Assembly: GCA_029990175.1 (NCBI GenBank)
Contig: JARKIP010000033.1
Coordinates: forward strand, 17,963,001 to 18,027,000
Origin: Petunia secreta
Taxonomy: Eukaryota; Streptophyta; Magnoliopsida; Solanales; Solanaceae
Direction of reading: 5' to 3'
Length of the DNA: 64,000 nt
Shown here piece by piece: positions 55,636-64,000 of the stretch. Every line of letters begins with the position of its first letter. The first letter of the stretch is position 1. A model generated the notes under the pieces. The model was not told the DNA's origin. It did no database searches and saw only the letters and a list, made by a program, of their open reading frames with translations. Both the position numbers and the translations under genes were made by a program.

Positions 55636-56720
55636 ACAAGACCCATTGGGATAATGGGATAGAATTTTAAACTTTAAAAGAAAACCTCATTGGGATAATG
55701 GGATTCAAGTTTCAACACAAGTCCCCATCGGGATAATAGGTTAGAACATTCAACTTTCTGTCAAGACCCCATTGGGATAATGGGTTAGAGTGTTCAGTTT
55801 TCAGAACAAGACCCACTAGAGTTGTGGCTTTAACTTCCAGCAAAACCAAGGCCCACTAGAGTAATGGCTCTAATTTCCAGCAGAAGCAAGACCCATCATA
55901 GTGATATTTTTCAATTTCCAGTTGAAGCAAGACCCATCAGAATGATGATTATCAATTTTTCAGTAGAAGCAAGACCCATTAGAGTGATGGTTTTTATTTT
56001 TTAGCAAGGAGGAGCATGACCCACCTGAACCAAGAGCGGTAGTTTTACTTTTAACAAAACAAGACCCACCTAAGTGGTGATTTGATTCAAGTTTAGCAAT
56101 AGGAAGACTGTCAGAGTGATAGTTTTATTTCAAGTTATAAGACAAGACTCACTAGAGCGGTGACTTTATTTTTCAACAATTTCAACTTTCAAGTCAAAGC
56201 CCGCCCGAGCGGCAATTTCAACTTTCAAGCCAAAGTCCGTCAGAGCGGCAATTTCAACTTTCAAGTCGAAGCCCGTCAAAGCAGAAATTTAAACTTTTAA
56301 GTCAAAGCCCGTCAAAGTGGCAATTTCAACATTCAAGTCAAAGCCCGTCAAAGCGGCAATTTTAACTTTCAAGTCAAAGGCATCAAAGTGGCAATTTCAA
56401 CTTGCAAATAAAAGCCCGTCAAAGCAACAATTTCAACTTTCAAGTCAAATCCTGTAAAACCGAAAATTTCAACTTTCAAGTCAAAGCCGTCTAATTTCAA
56501 CTTTCAAGTCAAAGCGGCAATTTCAGCTTTTAAGTCAAAGCCCGTGAAAGCCACAATTTCACCTTTCAAGTCAAATCCTGTTTAAGCGGCAATTACAACT
56601 TTCAAGTCAAAGTCTGCCCATGCGTAATTTCTACTATCAAGTCAAAGCTCTCCCGAGCAGTAGTTTCAACTTTAGAGTCAAAGCCCACCTGAGCGGCAAT
56701 TTCAAGTTTTCAAGACCCAC
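55636..56720 (+). repeat. Three consecutive minisatellite arrays
   Basis: Array I (55636-55805): about four ~42-bp units with ATTGGGATAATGGG. Array II (55806-~56035): five or more ~41-bp units with AAGCAAGACCCATYAGAGTG. Array III (~56170-56720): about fifteen 36-bp units with TTTCAACTTTCAAGTCAAAG and CCCGTCAAAGCGGCAA. The unit starts within array III at 56221, 56257 and 56293 show the exact 36-bp period. All three share a GACCCA/GCCCG core, so they probably diverged from one unit. Confidence 0.9.
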
Positions 56721-57240
56721 TTCGGTAGTGGGAGTTTTAGACCAGTTTGTCAGCTTATGAAGCATTAAGACTCAGCCTAGGAATTATAATTTTATTTTTT
56801 AATGTTGTATTTCCATTTCTTTGTAAAGCAACGACCGCCAGGTAGCAACCAGCAACAGTTACCAACAACAACAGCTCTAGTATGTCAAAGGTGTCTCGAG
56901 TCAGCCCCGGCAAGTCTAGAAGCATCAAGTTCAGTCCCAGTGTGTCTTAAAGTGTGTGGGGTTAGTTCCGTTGTGTCTAGAAGCGTCTAGTGTAAGTTCA
57001 TATGAGTCTAGAAGTGTCTAGTGTCTGTCTCTGTGTGGTAGTCTCAACTACCGCTCATGAGGAACTACACTGACCTGATTCCTTAGTGCCGGGATATGTA
57101 GGTAGTCTTGTTCTTGGTTAGAACCGAACAATCAAGTTGCGGTCACTATTTTTGAAGAACATTCTCTCGGATAGAACCAAAAAAGCCACAATTAGTTGTT
57201 GATTACGTCTTTGTCTGAAAACTCTTCATGTTCCTGAACA
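56721..57240. other. Ogre-like 3' untranslated region, end
   Basis: Includes loosely repeated GTGTCTAGAAG segments (56900-57030) and GGGATATGTAGGTAG near 57093, a variant of the family motif. No gene. Confidence 0.55.
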
Positions 57241-57252
57241 AAGAGGGGCAGC
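57241..57252 (+). promoter_or_regulatory. Polypurine tract of the Ogre-like element
   Basis: AAGAGGGGCAGC directly precedes TGTAATCACC of the 3' LTR. Confidence 0.8.
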
Positions 57253-59512
57253 TGTAATCACCCAATTTTGGCACAAAGTACCGAAACTACATAATGTTTG
57301 TGTTAATTTTCATGTGACTTTTGTCTTATTATTAAGCCATTTTCAGTAATTAATTAGTAAAAAAAATGCCAGAAAAAATTATCACGAAAAGTATTGTCAA
57401 ATGTGATCCATGGCGAAATTTCGTGTTGTGTTTGATTGTGATTTTGTGTGTTCTTAATTAATTAATTAGTTTTTAGTTTAATAGTTGGATTTGTTATTGA
57501 GGCCATTTGGGCAAACAAAAAATTCAGATAAAAGCAAAGCTGCATCCCAACTCTTAATCGACCCGGCCCATTCCTTATGTATAAATATCAAAATATTGCC
57601 ATTTAAGGCATTTTTCCCCAATTTCTAAACCTAAAAGAAACTCTGCCAAAATTGAAAACCCCTCGTCAGACTGCCATGGGTCGCCGTGTCCCGACGGCGA
57701 AGCACCTCCTCCGGCCAAAAATTGTACCTTCCCCGATCGCCCTTCACCTCCTCTATCCGAATATGGCATCAATTTCTTTAAATTCTCACCGGTTTGGTGT
57801 AAATCGGAGCTTAAAGAAGTTGCCAAAATCCAACTCCGGTGGAACTCCATTTTTCCCAGACAAATTTCACATCCCTAGGCTTCGTCTCACTCTCTTCTAA
57901 AAGTTTCTGAAGGTAAATTCTTTTGAAAACTCTTCCATCTTCACCGTTTTCTTTTCCCTTCCCATTTTCATTTTTCTCATTTTTTAGTCTGTTTATGTGA
58001 CGTTTTGGAGGTTAATGGGATGGTGCACTGAGGTGTATATGTGTTTTGTTTTATTTTGTATTGGTGTGTGACGACGTATCAGTGGCGGCGTCTATGTGGT
58101 TGCGATGCTGCGACTGATGTTTTGGCTCGGGGTACTGCTGCGTTAGCTTTACTGTGATGGGAGTGATGTTATGGACTAGGTGTTTTAACAGTAGCTTGAC
58201 AATTGTAAGATGGCGACAGCGACGCTGCAGCGTCATGGAGCACCGGTGGTGGTGTGAGTTGTAGTGATGAAATTGATGGAGCACCGGTGGTGGTGTGAGC
58301 TGTAGTCATGGAGTGCATTGCTATGACGATGATGGACTATGGCAGATGTCGGAGCGTTTAGTGGCGTTGCCACTGTTTTGATGGGCAGTGTGGAGGCAGT
58401 TTTGATGTAGCTCGAATGAAACTGTGAGGTGAACACCGGTGGTTCTATGGGCAGCGAGGACATAGCAAAATCTGTGGTGGAGATGGCAAGGCAGCGAGTT
58501 GGAGGCTGTCATGATGGAGATACAGTGGTAGCGAGCAACAAATTTGTTGTTCCGGTGTCGCTGCAAATGGTATTGGACTTGGTGTCAAACAATGGTGACT
58601 TAAAGCCATGGCGAGGCAGCATGGTGGCAGTGGCTAAGCCAAGCGGATGAGGCTACAATGACTACTTTGATGACGGTGATGCAGTAGCATAGTGTTGGAT
58701 TGGTGCAGGTCGAAAATGGGTTAGAAGAAAACTTTGGTCTTTATTTTGTTTTCATTGATTTAGTTCAGTTTAGTATAGAGCAGTATAGGCTTAGTAAAAA
58801 GATCATGTACACATTGTTGTTTATGTATTCCGTTTGTTCCATATGTAAACATGTCTTTATGACCGGGTCTTTGGTAAATCAAATAGTGTGAATTGTTTTT
58901 CTCTTGATTAGCATGAGGTTTCGCATATGTGTGTGCAATCTCGGCTTTTATCTCGAATTTGTATGTTGCTCTAATAATGAAAATAAGTCATGTATATTGT
59001 TTGAAGATCCTGTGACCTGCCCATCTTTTGTAGTTCATGTATGATTTAGCTTGAAATATTCTTTTTAGTTTAGGTCAGAATTGTTTTCACTATCGAGCAT
59101 GGAATATTTGGAAAATATTTATGTGCAAAGATATTGGAAATATGAAGTTTGGTTGGTTTTGAGTTAAATGTTTTGCTCAAATTTATCTTAGCATAGTACT
59201 TTGTCCAAGTACATTCGCAAAGTAACATTAGTGTAGGATCTTTGCCTAGCATTTGTGAGTTGAATGAACGAAACAAAAAATAGCAAGTGATTGGTTGATT
59301 TTTTTCAAGCGCGTATTTCACTGATAGGGGAAAGTCATAGGCGTGTTTAAGTGTTTAAGCATTCAATTATTTACCCTATTTCACTTTACTTCTTCTTCAG
59401 TGCTCAAGTGTTTTTTTTTATGTTTTGTTTGTTCGTGTACTCCTAAAAAAAAATATAAATTTGCCCATTGGTCGTTTGGATGTTGCCCAAGCGTGGCTTG
59501 GTGAACTCCTCG
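57253..59512 (+). repeat. 3' LTR of the Ogre-like element, truncated
   Basis: It matches 36972-39240. A good TATA box, TATAAATAT, stands at 57580-57588 (mutated in the left copy). The region near 58220-58310 carries a short local duplication (GAGCACCGGTGGTGG twice). Similarity ends at ~59512. The frames 57652-57900 and 58429-58650 recur in the left LTR. Confidence 0.85.
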
Positions 59513-62380
59513 TAAAGAGGGGTTTACACAAACATAGCTTCCACTGCTTCTTGATAACCGAGCCATCTATTCTTCAATCTCAAACCTCAGACTTAGGGTT
59601 AACAAGAGACTTACCTCTAAAGTTGATGACTTATGCGGCTGCGATTCTTCAGGTCTTCGTTGACGAGTCTAGCTTATATCAACGATTGCCCCAGTTCGTC
59701 GCTAAGAAAAGCTCCATGTTATGCTCCAAACGCTGCTGTGGTGCTGCTAAAAATCCTGTAGTAATCTCAACAAACGGTAAGCGTGTAACTGCTAATAAAC
59801 TGTAATAATTGGAATAAGAAATAGATAAGAGTGATAACATAAAATTGTAAATGTGGGTTGTGATATCATCAATAAGTTCTTCTTTCAATCAACTGATGAG
59901 GTGCTCCGCCCGGAGAACCATTAGGCTGATCATTATTCTGAAACAGTAAAGCAAGACAATAAGTAAAGCGAATACGAATTGCAGAATATCGACTAACGAG
60001 ACATAATGCCTCAAGTTGACTTGGCTAATCTATATCCTACGCAGGTAACATTACGTTCATTTATAAGGCGAACGAGCCCAAAACATTCAATTGTAAGGCG
60101 AATGAGCCTAAAACGTTCGATTATAAGGCGAACGAGCCCAAAACGAGCCTAATTTTGATAGCAGCCTGTGAAATAAAGATGTAAATTGGATTAATTAAGG
60201 TAAGATAATGCAAAACAAATAAGCAAAGCTGGGTCGTGTTGCTTGTATTGACAGTGCTGCAAAGCGTTGAATGCTGCCTTCAGCTCATATTGAATCTAAT
60301 GTTCAATTCCTGCAAATTTAAAGTAAATGCGTTGAAAAACGAGTGAATAGTAAAGCAAAGGCTATATTGAAAAAGAAAGAAATAGATTTCCACTGCATAT
60401 GTGACAAGGCGAATAATCTTTGAGAAACTGATGGTTGACCTGAAAAAGTAAAGCAAGACATTAATTCAAAACAAATATAAAGGCAGAATTTAAAGCAAGT
60501 GCAAAGCAAAGCAGTGCAGAAATATAATCAGTGCAATAGCCATTTGATAAATGAATTGGTGCGACAATCGGGCAATGATGGCCTTGAGTGGATTGTCAAT
60601 TAAAAAATAAGGCAATGCTTATTTTGGCGTGATATGAAAACACAACGCATGGCCTCGGCTTCATTGCTTATTTGGGAATGAAAATCATAGAGGTAGCGCC
60701 TGTTCGGCAATAACTCATGTCAAAGCATAACACTTTAAGTCATGAAAAAGGCAATGCAACGCAATCTGCAAAGCAACTTTGAATGCGCGTTCCATAAATT
60801 GTTCATCCATAGTGCGAATGATCTTTTCATTGCAAGCTTTCATGTTCCTGCTCTCAAAGAAAACTTGTTAGTTCTGAGGAGGGATGGGGAAGCATTTGAT
60901 TTGTGCTGACTTCATCCTGATCTTGCTGCTTCCTCGTCTTCATTGGACTTGGATTTGCGAATTGCTTTCAGAAACTTGGCTCATGAACTCAAATAGCATA
61001 GATTTTGAGAAAAATAGAGGCAAGGGTAAATTAATTTAATGCAATATAGTAAGTAAAGCAAGCATGGAAATAAAGTCATACAGTTTGAAAATTTTTGCCT
61101 TGACTTAAACTTGTGACATATCTTAAAACAAACTGAACGTCCTTTGCCTTGGACTTTACACTGTTCGCTTAGCCAATTATAGAGTTCTTGCCAACTCATC
61201 TTTAACAACCAACGCTGCTTATTGCAAAATGCTGCCCCAGTTATTATCTTTCGCATCTCCAACTCGCTTTGCAAAATTGCCCCAGTTGTCCTTCTTGGGG
61301 AAAAATGAAATTTACATGCTAAAGGGTCGAGTCCGATGTGGGAGCCTACGTATCCCTCATTGGGAATCAGACCGTGCGTAGTTCTGCATCACTGCTTCAA
61401 CGCCATATACCAACAAATAAAAGCTGCCCCAGTTGAAGTTCTAACAGATAGTGCGCTATCCAAAGAGCGCAGACAATAACTTTTCAGTGCGTCGCTTTCA
61501 AATTGTTCAGTTGCTTTGCCATCCGTCACAAGCAAAGCTTTGGAAGGTTTATCAATTTTAATTTTGAAAAAGAAATAAATGCAAGTGTAAATAATATAAT
61601 AAGAATGCGATGCGTTTTATTTCAACTTTCATTAATTCAAAATGAGTTGATTCAAATTAACATAAGCTTTAAAGTACAATGCAATTCAAGGCCTCAATCT
61701 GAATTAAAATTGAAAATAATGCTACTAAGTTCAATCGCCAAGTTCTTTCAAATAATACCATTAGCTTCTGGTATTACATCGTTCACGAGCTAGAGCGTCT
61801 ACCATCAATCAGATCTTGAATCTTATGTGATTTGCATGGTCAACCACCTTACAAATCAAACTTATGCTAGAGAAATAAACAAAACAAAGAAACCTCAAAG
61901 GATTACTAAGTTAGTTTGCGTGTAATTCATAGGATTACACACAAGCAAGCAACACCTAGTATTTAACGCATTTTGAGCAAATAAAGCAAGGCAAGCAATT
62001 AACATGTGACAAACACAAGTAGTTGAGCGTATATAAATATGCAAACGCGTCCTACCCTGTAAGGTACCTTTTTGTGCTAGAGGTAAGCCTAAACGCGCAA
62101 ATAAGTGGTAATGAAAAATTGTTCATGCCAGTTTTGAGCAATTCAGATTTAGAGTAGCAATAAATAATAATAATAGTTGATTACAATCATCTCTCTGCCT
62201 TGACACTGCAATATCGTTATCCAAACTATCTTCCATAAGTTGGTATCAACTCGAAATTCTAACACAGCTCATGTTCTTCACAACATCTGCACGAAATTCT
62301 AAAACCCAAATGCCTAAAGCCTGAAACAATCCTCCATACCTTTTGTAAATATCCACACTCCTCCAATCACAACTCCAAAT
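59513..62380 (-). other. Ogre-like repeat debris, probably minus strand
   Basis: No gene. On the minus strand are AACTGGGGCA motifs (near 59691, 61227, 61266 and 61425) and GGATACGTAGGC at 61344-61355, the same motifs that mark the plus-strand Ogre-like 3' region at 54008 and 54548. This suggests a second, inverted, degraded element. Neither LTR nor coding domain could be defined, and the frames at 59425-59805 and 61503-61793 have no recognisable content. Confidence 0.5.
60055..60150. repeat. 30-bp tandem repeat, three copies
   Basis: TAAGGCGAACGAGCCCAAAAC recurs, with small changes, from 60064, 60094 and 60124, an exact 30-bp period. Confidence 0.85.
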
Positions 62381-62860
62381 TATTTTATAACATCCACGGG
62401 TGAAATTTCCAACCGCCTTTGAAACGACCTCGGTTAGTCGTTTCGGAAGTTAGGACTCCGATTGGCGTGCCAATAATTTAAAAAAAAACTTCGTAATTTT
62501 CAGTAGGACATGTCTGTAAAATTTGAGCATAATCAGACCTCGTTTGGTAGGCATCGGAAGAAGGTTTAAGTTTTTATTGTCGATAAATACAAAAAAGAGA
62601 TTTTCAAGCTCGGTTTTGGTGAATGAGCTCCGATTCAAAATCTGAAAGCGCCGCTAGGTTCGTATGATTATTTGCGACTTTTATGCTTTTTCAAAAGTGA
62701 ATTTCGAGGTTGATCGTCTAGCTTCCGCTAAAATGCCGAAAGTTAAATAATTTGACCTTTCACATCTCTTCACTACTACAAGTATGTAACAGATTGTTGC
62801 TTAATGCTTCTACATACTTCATTTAACATTCGAGGACGAATGTTCCTAATGGGGGAAGAT
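62381..62860 (+). other. 3' end of a Tekay/Del-like element interior
   Basis: CATTCGAGGACGAATGTTCC (62828) followed by a polypurine run GGGGGAAGAT (62851-62860) is the usual lead-in to Tekay/Del LTRs. No integrase or chromodomain is visible upstream, so the interior is truncated or replaced. Confidence 0.7.
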
Positions 62861-63775
62861 TGTTACACCCCGTATGTCTAAAGTGACGTATATCATTCTA
62901 ATGACATGTTAAAAATGATTTAAGTGAGTTTAAAGACATAATATTACCACAGAAGATGTTTATATATTGAATATAAAGTTTGGGAAAAATCGGATTTAAG
63001 TTGCGGAAAAACCGACTAAGGAATTGCCTTGTAACGAAGCTCTTTCAGCAATTAATTTTATCTGTTATAAGAGGTCTTTTGGAGACATATCATATACTAA
63101 ATTGATGGTCTTGGAGTGTAGTTTCCAACACTCTTGACAGTTTGTTCATACAACATATAGATAAAAAGATATGAGCATCAGAAGTCTGGCCAGAAAAAGG
63201 GACATAAGCGCAAAAGAGGGCTAGAAATCAAATATTTTTGTTATAAAAGAGGAATTTGGTTTATCTGTTTCTTTTCTCCCTGGCTAGCTATCCTATTCTT
63301 TGAGGTGGCTAGTCTGCCCCACTTATTGAGTCCTTTTGACTCACCCTTGTTTGTTTTTTGTTTTTGTCTATCTATTTCGTTTCGGCAGGTTCGCTCCTGG
63401 ATTGAATTCGCCACGTTGTGAAGGAGCGAAGACGACTTCAGCTGTCAGGGTGAGCTAGCTTTTATTCCGGATGGCCACCAGTTTTATGTTTGTTATTTCA
63501 GTTGCATATTGCTCCCTTCAGGGGGTATTTGTCTTCTTCTGTACTCTTAGATGTCTAGTCTGGATAGCCCTAAACCTAGTATGATGGGTAGTCAGCTGTA
63601 ATTTCTTTTGTACAGCTTAGAGATATCAGTATGTCCGTGTTTTTGTTTTAGGTCTTGTCCTTATTTATGAATTGTTATATTTATTTTCCTAATTTAATTG
63701 GTAAGGGTTCGCCTGACGGATTTAGGGGAGGATGTTGGGTGCCCGCACGGCCTAGCAGGAATCCGGGTCATGTCA
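62861..63775 (+). repeat. Tekay/Del-like LTR with a polypurine tract before it and a primer site after it
   Basis: 915 bp from TGTTACACCC to CATGTCA. A TATA box, TATAAAAG, lies at 63242-63249. The sequence around 63380-63450 (TTCGGCAGGTTCGCTCC, GACTTCAGCTGTCAGGGTGAG) is typical of the family. Because it is followed by a primer-binding site as well as preceded by a polypurine tract, it serves as the 3' LTR of one unit and the 5' LTR of the next. Confidence 0.85.
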
Positions 63776-63777
63776 GT

Positions 63778-63789
63778 TGGTATCAGAGC
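63778..63789 (+). promoter_or_regulatory. Primer-binding site (initiator tRNA-Met type)
   Basis: TGGTATCAGAGC starts two bases after the LTR end. This is the standard chromovirus site. Confidence 0.9.
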
Positions 63790-63837
63790 CCGGTTTAGAG
63801 TCTATCCAAACTAAGATAGTGTCTAGTAGAGTCTGGG

Positions 63838-64000
63838 GACTCACCCTTGTTTGTTGTTTGTTTTTTTCTATCTATTTCGTTTCGGCAGGTTCGCTCCAAG
63901 ATTGAATTCACTACGTTGTGAAGGAACGAAGACGACTTCAGCTGTCAGGGTGAGCCAGCTTTTATTCCGGATGGCCACCAGTTTTATGTTTATTATTTCA
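63838..64000 (+). repeat. Second, partial Tekay/Del-like LTR copy
   Basis: From GACTCACCCTTGTTTG the sequence repeats 63338-63500 at a spacing of exactly 500 bp, with about seven differences. It runs off the window end. Only ~48 bp of interior separate the primer-binding site from this copy. Confidence 0.9.

Larger units (their letters stand above)
36972..59512 (+). mobile_element. Ogre-like (Tat) gag-only element with nested insertions
   Basis: The LTR starts TGTAATCACC at 36972 and again at 57253, the second preceded by polypurine AAGAGGGGCAGC. The 5' LTR is split by the Athila-like element (39355-46497) and seems to continue to ~48039, just before a candidate primer-binding site. That gives an LTR of about 3.9 kb, in the known Ogre range. 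The interior holds a broken gag (51112-53254), no recognisable pol, and minisatellite arrays (55636-56720). The 3' LTR keeps only ~2.26 kb, its match to the 5' LTR ending at 59512. The two LTRs are clearly diverged, so the element is old. Confidence 0.75.

Noticed and set aside
56170..56720. Possible CRISPR-like array because of regular 36-bp spacing
   Set aside because: Units are contiguous and vary throughout, with no unique spacers, and the context is a plant retrotransposon 3' region. It is a minisatellite.
59425..59805. 126-codon plus-strand frame
   Set aside because: It crosses the end of the truncated LTR into unrelated debris and has no domain, so it cannot be a native gene.

Overview
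This window looks like repeat-rich intergenic DNA from a flowering plant. It is almost entirely LTR retrotransposons stacked into one another, and I found no host gene, tRNA or rRNA gene that I could defend. The element families (Tat/Ogre-like, Athila-like and Tekay/Del-like Ty3/Gypsy; SIRE/Maximus-like Ty1/Copia), the very long Ogre-like LTR with minisatellites in its 3' region, and the style of the Tekay LTR suggest a eudicot, perhaps an asterid such as a Solanaceae. That taxonomic guess is inference.

Layout. 1-2291: AT-rich flank with an ATT/AAT microsatellite and a MITE-like foldback. 2292-14465: a complete Tat-lineage Gypsy element on the minus strand. It has 1112-bp LTRs that differ at only two positions I could find, an open gag-protease frame, a single in-frame UAG in a CAR-YYA readthrough context, an open RT-RNaseH-second RNaseH-integrase frame, a 47-bp tandem repeat, and an intact four-exon gene on the opposite strand with its own TATA box and G-boxes. 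15318-20571: a head-to-tail triplication of a ~1.75-kb unit made of flank plus the first part of an LTR. 19799-34009: an old, non-autonomous Athila-like element (plus strand), split by a SIRE/Maximus-like Copia element (21928-31931, plus). The Copia element carries a ~350-bp insertion that looks like organellar DNA inside its RT. 34010-36880: a decayed Copia element on the minus strand.

36972-59512: an Ogre-like, apparently gag-only element (plus) with an LTR of nearly 4 kb and three successive minisatellite arrays before its 3' LTR. Two later insertions sit in it: a young non-autonomous Athila-like element (39355-46497, target duplication GGGGT, LTRs differing at two noticed sites) and a minus-strand solo LTR (48451-49764, target duplication CCCGC). 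59513-62380: Ogre-like debris, probably minus. 62381-64000: the end of a Tekay/Del-like element whose LTR has a polypurine tract on one side and a primer-binding site on the other, followed by a second partial LTR copy 500 bp on.

How the parts work together. Only the Tat element at 2292-14465 appears able to encode a full set of retrotransposition proteins. The Athila-like element at 39355-46497 keeps LTRs, primer-binding site, polypurine tract and a small non-gag-pol reading frame, so it must have moved with proteins from elsewhere. The most interesting signals are the readthrough stop, the spliced antisense gene kept inside a mobile element, and a pair of RNA hairpins with covarying stems shared by the two Athila-like elements.
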